A stretch of 34,796 nucleotides of DNA from an uncultured Selenomonadales bacterium (GCA_937877655.1 CALFJC010000088.1:1-34796); one strand, 5' to 3'. Counted from the first letter of the stretch, positions 1 through 9,247 are shown. Program-made: numbers and translations. The notes: generated from the sequence alone by a model not told the origin.

Positions 1-60
1 AAAAACATCCTGTTTTTGTTGCCGGCGGGCGCACGTCCTGTGCGCCCGTGTCTTCGCCCA
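1..60 (-). repeat. Dispersed palindromic element, copy 1
   Basis: On the minus strand this stretch matches 22739-22798, with about 4 differences in 54 bases from GAAGAC onward. Its core is a hairpin with arms GGGCGCAC and GTGCGCCC. It lies directly before comEC. A repeat shared by two unrelated intergenic sites suggests a dispersed, REP-like non-coding element. The family is not one I recognise by name. Confidence 0.7.
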
Positions 61-81
61 TATTTGTAAGGAAATTTCAAA

Positions 82-2403
82 ATGAAAATCAAAGTTTCAA
101 ACTCAATGCTTAATGTTTGGCTCGCGGCAATGGCGGCGGGCATTCTTTTTATGGAAAATTTTTCCCGCTCGCCGAAATTTTTAATCGGAACCTGCGCGGC
201 TTTGATAATCGGTGCAATAATTTTCACATGGCGACGAAAAAATTTAACCGCGTGGATAATTTGTCCGATAATTTTTTTTGCGCTCGGCGGTTTGAGATTT
301 TCGGCAGTCGACAACTTGCCGCCCGATGACATTTCAAAATTCGCGGGACAACAAATTTCTTTGACGGGCATTGTTCGCGAAGAGCCGCAGATAAAAACTT
401 TGCCTAACGATTTGATTCAAGTTCGTTTTGTCGTTGACGCCGAGGCAATAAAAGTAAAAAATTCCGCGCAGAATATTTCGGGCGGCTTGATTTTGACTTC
501 TTATCACAAGGCGGGCGAAAAATTTTCGACGGCAAGAATCGGCGATAAAATTTCTGCGAGCGGCAACTTAAAACTTTTGACGAATTATAAAAATCCCGGA
601 CAAATCGACAACGTCACACGCATGAAAGCGGAGGGAATTACGGCGCGGCTTTCGACGGACAAACGAGGAATTTCTGTTGAGGAAGTTGACGGCGGACTTT
701 GGATAAAATTTTTAAGAACGGTTGCGGCAATTCGTGAACATTATCGCGAGTCAATGGCGCAAGTTATGTCGCGGGAAGATGCGGCGGCGATTTTCGCAAT
801 GTTATTCGGCGGCTACGCGGGACTCAATCCCGAATTGGTCGAAGACTTTCAAACAACGGGCATTGTTCACATTTTGTCGGTAAGCGGAGCGCACATGAGC
901 TTGTTGGCAATGGCGACGGCTTGGCTCTGCACGATTTTAAAATTTCCTCGCGGCTTAACTTTTGCATTGGGATTTTTCATAATCGGAACTTACGCGATAT
1001 TGAGCGGACTTTTGCCGCAAGTTTTGCGCTCGGCGACAATGGGAATTTTAATTTTCTTCGCCAAAACTCTGGACGCGGAGGCTGAAGGCGCAAGGCTTTT
1101 GACGTTGACGGCTTTGGCAATGTTAATCAATCAGCCGTTGCTTTTGTTCGACATAAGTTTTCAGCTGAGTTTTTCGGCGACGGCGGGGCTTATGTATTTG
1201 TCGGAGGACTTGCAAAAAATTTTTGAACGTCTGCCGAAATTTTTTTCCGAGCCGATGTCAATGACAATCGCGGCGCAGGCGGCGAGCCTGCCGATAATAA
1301 TTTGGTACTTCAATCAAATTTCGTTGAGTTCGGTTTTGGCAAATGTTTTCGTCATGCCGCTGTTGGAAATTGTAATTGTCGGCGGACTTTTGGGCGGAAT
1401 TTTCAGCGCGGTTGTGCCGATAGCGGGGAAAATTTTTTTTGCGGGCGAAGCATTAATTTTCGGCGCGGGCGCGGAGTTGAATCGGGTTTTTGCAAATTTG
1501 CCGTTCAGCGCGGTACAAGTGCCGACGCTCGGAATTTTGGCGGGAATTTTTTATTATGTCGCGCTGATTTTTCGCCGCGCAGAAATTTTGTTGCCGATAA
1601 TTTTTTTGGTCGCACTGAATTTTTTCAAGGCGGGAGATGTTGAAGTGAGTTTTGTTGACGTGGGTCAGGGCGATTGCGCGGTTGTTTTCACGCCCGAAAG
1701 AAAATGTTTAATCTTTGACACGGGCGGCGTCCGCGAAAAAGTTTTTGATGTCGGCGGGCGCGTGGTTGTTCCCTATCTCAAGCATGAAAATATTCGTGCT
1801 GTCGAAAAAATTTTTTTGACTCATGTTCACGAAGATCATTCGGGCGGCGCGGGCTCCGTGATAAAAAAATTTCCCGTCGGTGAAATTATCACTGCGGGAG
1901 AAAGCAAATCGGAATATGCGGCGGTTTTCGGTATCGCCGAAGAATATTTGCCGCCTCTTCGACAAGGTCACGCAGGGGAAAAATTTTCTGTGGACGGCGT
2001 CGAAGTTGAAATTTTATTTGCGCCGAGCGTCGGGTCGGGCAATGAAATTTCAAATGTTTATCGCGTCCGTTACGGCGAAATAACTTTTTTGATAACGGGC
2101 GATTTGGTTAAGGAAATTGAATCGCAGATTTTACATGAAGGAATTGACGTTTCGAGTACGGTTTTGAAAGTCGGGCATCACGGCAGCGCAACTTCTTCAA
2201 GCGAAGAATTTTTGCGAGCCGTCAAGCCGAAATGTTCGATTATCTGCGTCGGCTACGGAAATAATTTCGGGCATCCCCGCGCCGAAGTTTTGGAGCGGCT
2301 GGAAAATCTTCCGACAAAAATTTATCGCACAGACCGCGACGGTTTGATTAAATTCAAAACGGACGGAAAAAATCTGCGCGTCGAAACTTTCAACAAAAAA
2401 TAG
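82..2403 (+). CDS. comEC: ComEC/Rec2 family DNA uptake channel protein
   Basis: This is the inner-membrane channel that brings single-stranded DNA into the cell during natural transformation. The 773 residues are a usual length for the family. The N-terminal hydrophobic helices and a soluble DUF4131-like part (about 1-190) are followed by the multi-spanning competence domain (about 190-500), with the conserved SGAH at 268-271. A C-terminal metallo-beta-lactamase-type domain (about 515-770) opens with FVDVGQGD and has the metal-binding HVHEDH motif at 581-586, then a GHHGS motif. The ATG start follows a TAAGGA ribosome site. The metal ligands are all visible, so the gene looks intact. It stands alone, with a terminator directly after it. 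comFC, cinA and pilin-like genes elsewhere in the window fit a competent organism. Confidence 0.95.
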   Translation: MKIKVSNSMLNVWLAAMAAGILFMENFSRSPKFLIGTCAALIIGAIIFTWRRKNLTAWIICPIIFFALGGLRFSAVDNLPPDDISKFAGQQISLTGIVREEPQIKTLPNDLIQVRFVVDAEAIKVKNSAQNISGGLILTSYHKAGEKFSTARIGDKISASGNLKLLTNYKNPGQIDNVTRMKAEGITARLSTDKRGISVEEVDGGLWIKFLRTVAAIREHYRESMAQVMSREDAAAIFAMLFGGYAGLNPELVEDFQTTGIVHILSVSGAHMSLLAMATAWLCTILKFPRGLTFALGFFIIGTYAILSGLLPQVLRSATMGILIFFAKTLDAEAEGARLLTLTALAMLINQPLLLFDISFQLSFSATAGLMYLSEDLQKIFERLPKFFSEPMSMTIAAQAASLPIIIWYFNQISLSSVLANVFVMPLLEIVIVGGLLGGIFSAVVPIAGKIFFAGEALIFGAGAELNRVFANLPFSAVQVPTLGILAGIFYYVALIFRRAEILLPIIFLVALNFFKAGDVEVSFVDVGQGDCAVVFTPERKCLIFDTGGVREKVFDVGGRVVVPYLKHENIRAVEKIFLTHVHEDHSGGAGSVIKKFPVGEIITAGESKSEYAAVFGIAEEYLPPLRQGHAGEKFSVDGVEVEILFAPSVGSGNEISNVYRVRYGEITFLITGDLVKEIESQILHEGIDVSSTVLKVGHHGSATSSSEEFLRAVKPKCSIICVGYGNNFGHPRAEVLERLENLPTKIYRTDRDGLIKFKTDGKNLRVETFNKK

Positions 2404-2406
2404 AAA

Positions 2407-2437
2407 ACCGCTCAATAATCGAGCGGTAATTTTTTTT
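2407..2437. terminator. Bidirectional terminator between comEC and the car operon
   Basis: A perfect 7-bp stem (ACCGCTC/GAGCGGT) with a 7-base loop is followed by eight T on the plus strand. On the minus strand the same stem is followed by TTTTCTATTTTTT. It lies between two converging units and can serve both comEC and the brnA end of the car operon. Confidence 0.85.
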
Positions 2438-2452
2438 GCTTATAAAAATTTT

Positions 2453-2641
2453 TCAGCCGACTGCTTTTTCCTTGCGGCGGGGATTGACGCGCTTGAATTG
2501 TTTCAACTGCTCTTCTGTTTGCGGCGGGCAATCTTCGTCAAAAACAATGTCATCGTCGCTCATTTTGGACAAAGCATCAAGCTCTGCTTCTTGTTCCGGC
2601 GTCAAGGGTGCGCCTACATCAATCCATTTGTATACCATCAT
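2453..2641 (-). CDS. brnA: Short BrnA-like antitoxin
   Basis: This 62-residue acidic protein follows brnT and overlaps its end by about 23 bases. A strong GGAGGG site lies 6-9 bases before the paired ATGATG start. The segment LSKMSDDDIVFDEDCPP resembles the middle of BrnA antitoxins, which neutralise BrnT. BrnA proteins normally continue into a C-terminal ribbon-helix-helix DNA-binding domain. This one stops at a basic tail (RRKEKAVG) with no such domain. It is either a truncated antitoxin or a short form that only binds the toxin. The assignment rests mainly on position next to BrnT. Confidence 0.6.
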   Translation of the reverse strand: MMVYKWIDVGAPLTPEQEAELDALSKMSDDDIVFDEDCPPQTEEQLKQFKRVNPRRKEKAVG

Positions 2642-2942
2642 AATAATCCCTCCTTTCTTGTTTGGTAGCTCGTCTTGCCGAAATTAACCGCGTGACATTT
2701 ATATTATCGGCATTTATGCGCTCGGTGTAAACAACAAACAAAATTTCTCTGACGCGTCCGATTGTTATATACCTGTCTTCGTCGTCTGAATGCGACATAT
2801 CGAGACGTTCAATTCGATTTCCGTCTGCAAAGACTTGAGCGGCATTTTCAAATTTTATGTGATGCTTTTTCCAATTCAGTTCGGCTTTTTCATCATCCCA
2901 GCCGAAGAGCTGGTTATTGATAATTCTTTCAACGTCGCTCAT
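2619..2942 (-). CDS. brnT: BrnT family toxin (DUF497), type II toxin-antitoxin
   Basis: BrnT toxins are small RelE-like ribonucleases that stop translation under stress. The 107 residues show the family pattern: FGWDDEKAELNWKKHHI near the N-terminus, a central RYITIGRVREILFVVYTER strand pair and the C-terminal RLISARRATKQERRDYY. Its ATG overlaps the carB stop in an ATGA, so it is likely translated by ribosomes finishing carB. Most brnTA pairs have their own promoter, so this coupling to a housekeeping gene is unusual. The coding sequence is full length with no frameshift. Confidence 0.85.
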   Translation of the reverse strand: MSDVERIINNQLFGWDDEKAELNWKKHHIKFENAAQVFADGNRIERLDMSHSDDEDRYITIGRVREILFVVYTERINADNINVTRLISARRATKQERRDYYDGIQMD

Positions 2943-5900
2943 GCCAGAGCATCTCCGCCGCCGACATAATCTTGAATGGCAAGCGAATAAACCAATCTTC
3001 TGTCACGCATGAAAGTCAAAACGCGCATAACTTCCCAAGCCGTGTCGAGACTTGTAAAGCAGGGAACGCCCAATTCAACGGTCGCCCGCCGAATTCTGAA
3101 ACCGTCTTTGGCAACGTGTTTGCCGGGTGCCTGCGTGTTCACGACCATATGAATTTTTCCAAGCTTAATCATTTGAATAATATCGGTGCTCCGCTGATGA
3201 ACTTTGCCGACAATCTCCGCGTTAATGCCGATTGATTGAAGAGCCCGCGCAGTTCCTTCCGTCGCCACGATCTTAAAGCCGAGTTCGGAAAAAGCTTTGG
3301 CGAGCTGTTTCATTTCCTCTTTATCCTTATCGGCAACCGTGAACAAAATGCAACCGTTTTTCGGAACAATAATTCCCGCGCCCGTTATCGCCTTGTAAAG
3401 TGCTCTGGCGTAGTGATAATCAATGCCCATGACTTCGCCCGTCGATTTCATTTCCGGTCCGAGAGAAATATCAACGTCCTGCATTTTGGCGAAAGAGAAA
3501 ACGGGAGCTTTAACCGCAACATAGGGTTTCGGCTCGACAAGCCCCGAATAATAACCCATTTCCTTAAGCGTTTTGCCGAGAGCAGCCCGCGTTGCAACGT
3601 TTACCATTTTTATATTTGTGACTTTGCTGAGGAAGGGAACCGTCCGACTTGAACGAGGATTGACTTCGATAACATAAACTCTGCCGTCCGCAACGACATA
3701 TTGAATATTCAACAAGCCTTTGACGTTCAGCGCAAGCGCAAGGCGTTTTGTGTAATCGGTGATTGTGTAAATTATTTTTGAAGGAAGAGTTTGCGGCGGA
3801 TAAACGGCGATTGAATCTCCGCTGTGGACGCCTGCCCGCTCGACGTGCTCCATAATTCCCGGGATAACAACATCGACGCCGTCGCAAATCGCATCAACTT
3901 CAACTTCCGTTCCCTGCATGTATCTGTCAACCAAAACGGGATGATCGGGCGTAACTTTGACTGCGCGGCTCATATAATCGCGAAGTTCTTCTTCGTTGTA
4001 GACAATTTCCATTGCGCGCCCGCCCAAAACATAACTCGGACGAACCATTACGGGATAACCGATTTTTGCCGCGCCCGTTATCGCGTCGTCAAGATTTGTT
4101 ACGCTTATTCCTTTCGGACGCGGGATATTCAATTCAGTCAACATTTCGTCAAAACGCTCGCGGTCTTCTGCGCGGTCAATGTTGTCAACGCTCGTCCCGA
4201 AAATTTTAACGCCCGCCTCCGCCAAACTCGCCGCAAGATTTATCGCCGTCTGCCCGCCGAATTGAACGATAACGCCTTCGGGATTTTCCTTGTCAACGAT
4301 ATTCAAAACGTCTTCCGTCGTAAGCGGCTCGAAATAAAGTTTGTCGGAAATGTCAAAGTCGGTCGAAACGGTTTCGGGGTTGTTGTTGATGATAATCGCC
4401 TCAATGCCCGCCTCGCGCAACGCCCAAACCGAATGAACGGAGCAATAATCAAACTCGACGCCCTGCCCGATTCTTATCGGTCCGGAGCCGAGCACGATAA
4501 TTTTTTTCTTGTCACTGACTTCCACTTCATCAATTTCGCCGCGATAAGTCGAATAGTAATAAGGCGTCATTGCCTCGAACTCGCCCGCGCAGGTGTCAAC
4601 CATTTTATAAACGGGCAAAATTTTATATTGCTTGCGCATTGTCCGAATTTCATTCAGATTTACGCCCGTCAACTCGGAAATGGATTTGTCGGCAAGCCCC
4701 AAAAGTTTTGCTTCGCGCAGAGTTTTTGCGTTAAGTTCGCCCTTCTTCAGCCGAAGTTCCATGTCCGTAATGTTTTTAATCTTGTCGATAAACCAGCGGT
4801 CGATTTTGGTAATTTCGGCGATTTCATCCGTCGTAACCAAATTTCTGCGCAACGCTTCCGCGATTAAGAAAAGTCGCTCGTCATTAATTTTGGTGAGACG
4901 GCTTTTAATTTTTTCATCGCTCCATTCGTCCATCTTCGGCATGTGCAGGCGATTGACTCCGATTTCCAAACTGCGGACGGCTTTCAAAATCGCGCCTTCA
5001 AAACTTCGGTCGAGGCTCATAACTTCGCCCGTCGCCTTCATCTGCGTGCCCAAAGTTGTATCGGCATAAACAAATTTATCGAAAGGCCAGCGCGGGAATT
5101 TTACAACGATATAATCAACGCTCGGTTCAAAGCAAGCGCGAGTTTTTTGCGTGACGGCATTTATAATTTCGTCAAGATTGTAACCGATGGCGATTTTCAC
5201 GCTGACTTTTGCTATCGGGTAACCCGTCGCCTTCGACGCAAGAGCAGACGAACGACTTACACGAGGATTGACTTCGATAACATAATAATTGTCGCTGTTC
5301 GGGTCGAGCGCGAATTGAATATTGCAGCCGCCTTCAATTTCCAACGCCCGAATAATTTTCAAACTTGCCGAGCGTAAAAGTTGCGCTTCATGATCGTTCA
5401 GCGTTTGTGTTGGAGCCACAACGATTGAATCTCCCGTATGAACTCCGACAGGATCAAAATTTTCCATGCTGCAGATCGTTATGCAAGTGTCGTTGCCGTC
5501 GCGCATAACTTCGTACTCAATTTCTTTCCAGCCCGCGATTGAACGTTCAATCAAAACCTGTCCGATCATTGAATATTTCAGCCCGCGCAGAGTAATTTCG
5601 ACAAGTTCTTCTTCGTTGTTGGCAATGCCGCCGCCCGTGCCGCCGAGTGTGTAAGCCGGACGAACAATCAGTGGGTAGCCGATTTCTCTTGCAAACTCAA
5701 TCGCGCCGTGAATGTCTTCAACGATCGTAGATTCGGGAATGGGCTCGCCGATTCTTTCCATAAGTTCCTTGAAAAGTTCGCGGTCTTCAGCTTTTTTAAT
5801 CGCCTCAATCGACGTGCCCAAAAGTTCCACGTTATATTTTTCAAGCGCGCCGCTCTCGGCAAGTTGCACGGCAAGATTCAAGCCCGCCTGTCCGCCGAGC

Positions 5901-6166
5901 GTCGCAAGCAAACCGTCGGGGCGTTCCTTTTCAATTATTGCCGTCAAAAAATCGACAGTCAACGGCTCGATATAAACGCGGTCGGCAATGTTGGTATCGG
6001 TCATTATCGTTGCGGGATTGGAATTGACAAGCACAACTTCCAAACCTTCTTCTTTCAACGAACGACAAGCCTGCGAGCCCGCGTAGTCAAACTCCGCCGC
6101 CTGCCCGATTATTATCGGTCCCGAACCGATGACGATTATTTTATTAAGATTTTTTTTCTTGGGCAA
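2939..6166 (-). CDS. carB: Carbamoyl-phosphate synthase large subunit
   Basis: CarB makes carbamoyl phosphate from bicarbonate, ATP and ammonia delivered by CarA, feeding pyrimidine and arginine synthesis. The 1075 residues carry the usual order: ATP-grasp half one (about 1-400), oligomerisation region (about 400-550), ATP-grasp half two (about 555-935, opening with KKIIVLGSGPIRIGQGVEFD) and a C-terminal MGS-like allosteric domain (about 940-1075). The start is TTG, 8 bases after AGGAGG. An ATG between them is out of frame and reads only 9 codons. The gene lies downstream of carA, across a 70-base gap filled by 7-base repeats, and its stop overlaps the brnT start. Confidence 0.97.
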   Translation of the reverse strand: MPKKKNLNKIIVIGSGPIIIGQAAEFDYAGSQACRSLKEEGLEVVLVNSNPATIMTDTNIADRVYIEPLTVDFLTAIIEKERPDGLLATLGGQAGLNLAVQLAESGALEKYNVELLGTSIEAIKKAEDRELFKELMERIGEPIPESTIVEDIHGAIEFAREIGYPLIVRPAYTLGGTGGGIANNEEELVEITLRGLKYSMIGQVLIERSIAGWKEIEYEVMRDGNDTCITICSMENFDPVGVHTGDSIVVAPTQTLNDHEAQLLRSASLKIIRALEIEGGCNIQFALDPNSDNYYVIEVNPRVSRSSALASKATGYPIAKVSVKIAIGYNLDEIINAVTQKTRACFEPSVDYIVVKFPRWPFDKFVYADTTLGTQMKATGEVMSLDRSFEGAILKAVRSLEIGVNRLHMPKMDEWSDEKIKSRLTKINDERLFLIAEALRRNLVTTDEIAEITKIDRWFIDKIKNITDMELRLKKGELNAKTLREAKLLGLADKSISELTGVNLNEIRTMRKQYKILPVYKMVDTCAGEFEAMTPYYYSTYRGEIDEVEVSDKKKIIVLGSGPIRIGQGVEFDYCSVHSVWALREAGIEAIIINNNPETVSTDFDISDKLYFEPLTTEDVLNIVDKENPEGVIVQFGGQTAINLAASLAEAGVKIFGTSVDNIDRAEDRERFDEMLTELNIPRPKGISVTNLDDAITGAAKIGYPVMVRPSYVLGGRAMEIVYNEEELRDYMSRAVKVTPDHPVLVDRYMQGTEVEVDAICDGVDVVIPGIMEHVERAGVHSGDSIAVYPPQTLPSKIIYTITDYTKRLALALNVKGLLNIQYVVADGRVYVIEVNPRSSRTVPFLSKVTNIKMVNVATRAALGKTLKEMGYYSGLVEPKPYVAVKAPVFSFAKMQDVDISLGPEMKSTGEVMGIDYHYARALYKAITGAGIIVPKNGCILFTVADKDKEEMKQLAKAFSELGFKIVATEGTARALQSIGINAEIVGKVHQRSTDIIQMIKLGKIHMVVNTQAPGKHVAKDGFRIRRATVELGVPCFTSLDTAWEVMRVLTFMRDRRLVYSLAIQDYVGGGDALA

Positions 6167-6181
6167 AGTTCATGCCTCCTT

Positions 6182-6260
6182 TTTAGGTTATAGGTTTTAG
6201 GTTATAGGTAATAGGATTTTTTCTATCAGCTATAAGCTATAACCTATAAGCTTTCATATT
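6182..6260. repeat. Heptanucleotide repeat array in the carA-carB gap
   Basis: Five 7-base units of the form NTAGGTT (6183-6217) are followed by a T-run and then five units of the opposite sense, form CTATAAG. The two halves can fold on each other. The array runs into carA: the carA stop codon and its last four to five codons are made of repeat units. Four other arrays with the same 7-base period lie in this window. Confidence 0.85.
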
Positions 6261-7316
6261 TTCAATGAACTCGTCGAAAAGGCGAACGGTATCATTCGGA
6301 CCGGGCGCGGCTTCGGGATGAAATTGCACGGAAGAGATCGGCAACGACGTATGACGAATGCCCGCAACCGTTCCGTCATTCAAAGAAAGATGAGTAATTT
6401 TCAGCGGCAAGCCTTTCAAAGATTTTCCCTCAACCGCGTAATTGTGATTCTGCGACGTGATGTAAACTTTTCCGTTCTCCAAATTTTTGACGGGCTGATT
6501 GCAACCGTGATGACCGAATTTTAATTTGTAAGTGTTCGCGCCCATTGCCAAAGCCAAAATCTGATGTCCGAGACAAATTCCGAAAATCGGGAGCTTGCCG
6601 ATAAGCTTTTGCACTTCGCGAATCACGTCGGGAATATCTTTCGGATCTCCGGGACCGTTCGACAGGAAAACTCCGTCGGGTTTGAGTGCAAGAATCGCTT
6701 CGGCGGGAGTTTTGGCGGGAACAACCGTAACTTTGCAATTCAATTTTCGGAGCGCGTCGAGAATATTTTTCTTTATGCCGAAATCCATAGTCACGACGTT
6801 AAGCGCACCCGCCCTTGCGTCAAGCGAATACATGACGGGAGTCGTAACCTGCTCGACGACATTTTTTCTGACGGGCAGAGCCATCATTTCATTAATCGTT
6901 GCCTGCGAAGTGTATTCGCTGACAATAACGCCCTTCATTGTTCCTTCCGAACGGATTTTTTTTGTCAAGGCGCGAGTATCGACTTCGTAAAGGCAAGGAA
7001 TTTTTTCTGCCGTGAGAAATTCGGCGAGAGTTTTTTGCATTGAAGAGCCGGAAGGTTTTTCGCAAAGTTCGCCGATAACCAAGCCGCCCACGAAACTTTT
7101 GCGGCTCTGATTAAAAATTTTTGCCGTGCCGTAATTCCCGATTAACGGATAAGTCAGCGTGACAATTTGCCGGCAATAAGAAGGGTCGGTTAAAATTTCT
7201 TGATAGCCCGTCATGCCCGTATTGAAAACAACTTCGCCTTCGGTTGTGGCGTTCGAGCCGCCGAAAAGTTGCCCGCGAAATGTCGTGCCGTCCGCCAATA
7301 TCAATTTCCCTTTCAA
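6237..7316 (-). CDS. carA: Carbamoyl-phosphate synthase small (glutaminase) subunit
   Basis: CarA hydrolyses glutamine and passes ammonia to CarB. It has an N-terminal CPSase domain (about 1-140) and a class I glutamine amidotransferase domain with the nucleophile Cys248 in GICLGHQ and the His/Glu pair in QFHPEAAPGP. I place the start at TTG (7316), because AGGTG lies about 6 bases upstream and the protein then begins MKGKLILADGTTF like other family members. A GTG three codons earlier (7325) is the alternative but has no spaced ribosome site. The last residues (KAYRL) and the stop are encoded by a 7-base repeat array, so the C-terminus has been reshaped by repeat DNA. It is the first gene of carA-carB-brnT-brnA. 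Confidence 0.96.
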   Translation of the reverse strand: MKGKLILADGTTFRGQLFGGSNATTEGEVVFNTGMTGYQEILTDPSYCRQIVTLTYPLIGNYGTAKIFNQSRKSFVGGLVIGELCEKPSGSSMQKTLAEFLTAEKIPCLYEVDTRALTKKIRSEGTMKGVIVSEYTSQATINEMMALPVRKNVVEQVTTPVMYSLDARAGALNVVTMDFGIKKNILDALRKLNCKVTVVPAKTPAEAILALKPDGVFLSNGPGDPKDIPDVIREVQKLIGKLPIFGICLGHQILALAMGANTYKLKFGHHGCNQPVKNLENGKVYITSQNHNYAVEGKSLKGLPLKITHLSLNDGTVAGIRHTSLPISSVQFHPEAAPGPNDTVRLFDEFIENMKAYRL

Positions 7317-7367
7317 AGTTTTCACCTACTAAATCTAAAATTATTTTGTTATACTACGAAAAAAAGT

Positions 7368-7648
7368 TTAACACACGGCAAGCGGCATTGCAAATGATTT
7401 TCGGGCTATGTCATTGAAAATTCTGTATACAAATCCGTTGTCAATCAGCGATTGCATTTTCAAATCCGCCAAAAGTTCATTCGCCTGCAAAACCGTTTTT
7501 TGATTCTTCGGCGCGAAAGAAATGACGTTGTCGCGTTCGTCGCGGGCGTAAAGTTTATTGTGCCCCGCGCAGTACATCTCCTTATAGTCAAATTTTTTTC
7601 GTCAAGCTTCAATTCGTTTTCAAGTTGCGCGGTATCTTTAGCGAACAT
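7368..7648 (-). pseudogene. Frameshifted small hypothetical gene
   Basis: Two overlapping reading frames join into one protein of about 93 residues if one base is added to the A7 tract near 7595. The first part starts at ATG 7648, after a GGAGG site, and reads MFAKDTAQLENELKLDEK. The second reads on from YKEMYCAGHNKLYARDERDN to the stop at 7368. The frame break at a homopolymer can be decay, a slippage site or a base-calling error. I recognise no family. It lies just upstream of carA on the same strand, 51 bases before the carA start. Confidence 0.5.
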
Positions 7649-7679
7649 TGCATTCGCCTCCGGATTTTTTTTTTAAATA

Positions 7680-9032
7680 TCGAAAGGCTTTTGGAAAGGC
7701 AAGATTATAAAAGAAAATGTTGCGGAGTTTCTTGAATTCCGTTTTGAGAAATTGAAATTGCTTAAGCGTTCGGATAAGGGCGAAGTGTGGCTTGCGGCGT
7801 CGAGACAAAGCAGAAAACTTGTGATAATAAAGCGCGTGGCTTTAACGGATATGCGACGGGCTTAAGGAATTTCATGAACAAAAAATAATTCATCGGGATA
7901 TAAAACCGTCGAATTTGATTTTGCAGGGCGAAAAAATTCAGCTGATTGACTTTGATGCGACAAGGATTTTCAAAGACGACAAGGAGTCCGACACAAAACT
8001 TTTGGGCACGAAAGGTTATGCGCCGCCCGAACAATTCGTCAACGGGCAAATCGATTCGCACAGTGATATTTATTCGCTCGTTGTCACAATTAAAAATTTG
8101 CTCGGCAGAAATTGCGGCGGGTGTTTGAAAAAAGTTTTGGATAAATGCACAGAACTTGATCCGAAAAATCGTTTATTTTGACGGTCGGAATTTTTTTTAT
8201 CAATGTGCCGACTCTCAATCTTGGAGAAAATTTTTCTGAGGAAGTCGAAAGGTCGCCTGAAGAAATTATTTCGCCCTTCGTTGAAGAAATTTCCGAGCCC
8301 GAAAAAATTTCAAAGCCCGCGCAGGTCAAGCCGTTCAAATTGCCCGAAATTGTCACGCCTTCGCAAAAAGAAATTGTCCTGCCGAATATCGAGCCGCAAA
8401 AATATAATCCGCCGTCGCACAAAAATTTTTCCGAAAACGATTTGAAATTTCCTGAAGTTACCTTGCCTGCCGCGCCGAATTATGAACCGCCAAAAAAATA
8501 TGAGCCGCCGCAAAAAAGTTCTTCGGGGCTCCTAAAGACGGAATTTTATTTGAACGAAATTTTGTTTAATCAAGACGAACACAGAAACGACGGCGAAGAA
8601 ATTACTCGCGAAGAATGGCGGCGATTATTTTGAATCCGAAAAATCTTTATCGCCTTTGAACGCGGGCGCGTCGGTAAGAGCAATGCTTGGCATGGAAATT
8701 GGAGAACCTGCAGGCGCGGCAGGATTGAAATTTTTATTGTCCATTTTCGCGACTGTCGGCTTTGTTGCAGGTTTGATGTTTTATCTGCCTGCCGGCGGGC
8801 GTCGCGTTGGAATTATTTTTTGCATTGCGTCCTATTCGCCGTTTTATTATCAAGCGCAGGCGGAAAAAGAGATATCGAACGTATCGGCAAGTTAAGCGGC
8901 GAAGAACGAAGAATTTTTGACGAACATTTTAAAGCGCATATGGAAGAAAATAATTCGGATGAATTTTCTGCACGCAAACAGGTTTTGAAAGACGTTGACG
9001 AAATATTACTTGCAAAGGCGGCGGCTGAATAA
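7680..9032 (+). pseudogene. Decayed eukaryotic-type Ser/Thr protein kinase gene
   Basis: Kinase motifs are present but not in one frame. The N-lobe remnant (7704-7860, with VIIKRV around the ATP-binding lysine) ends in a stop. A different frame then gives GLKEFHEQKIIHRDIKPSN, the HRD catalytic loop, followed by DFD in place of DFG and GTKGYAPPEQF. The middle of the N-lobe is missing. After the kinase stop at 8181, further frames give a proline-rich linker (8184-8633), a membrane-spanning stretch (8640-8830) and a charged tail (8881-9032), each separated by a frame change. At least four lesions are needed to read it as one membrane-anchored kinase. It could also be two decayed genes. Confidence 0.75.
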
Positions 9033-9161
9033 AAATCTCGCTAAGAGGAAGAAGATAATCGGAAAAATATTAAGCTCGTCAATCAGCTGAACGACTCGGA
9101 CAGGAATTATTTCAATGAAAAATTTCAAGGATACATAAGCAACGAAACGGACGAAAAATCT

Positions 9162-9213
9162 GCGCGGAAAAAATTTCCGTCTTGGCTTTGTCGTCTGACT
9201 TCGGCGAAAAGAT
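9162..9213 (+). pseudogene. Duplicated 3' end of comFC
   Basis: These 52 bases match 15868-15919, the end of comFC, at 48 positions, and in frame encode AEKISVLALSSDFGEKI and a TGA stop. No other part of comFC is present. The preceding 100 bases (from about 9070) read NQLNDSDRNYFNEKF in another frame, which resembles KLSGEERRIFDEHF in the decayed gene just upstream, so it is probably a duplicated tail of that gene. The block from 9033 to 9218 is therefore a junction of gene scraps with no intact gene. Confidence 0.75.
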
Positions 9214-9218
9214 TTGAG

Positions 9219-9247
9219 TTGAAAAAATTTTTTCATTGCGTTATGAT
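9219..9247 (+). promoter_or_regulatory. Predicted promoter of the head-group operon
   Basis: TTGAAA and TATGAT are separated by 17 bases, about 48 bases before the ATG of the first gene. It lies immediately after the stray comFC tail. Assigned by similarity to the sigma-70 consensus only. Confidence 0.6.

Noticed and set aside
3824..4867. 347-residue open frame opposite carB
   Set aside because: Antisense shadow of carB, with no protein-like composition or ribosome site.
6142..6173. ATG 8 bases upstream of the carB TTG, better placed by codon type
   Set aside because: It is out of frame with carB and reads nine codons; the AGGAGG spacing fits the TTG.
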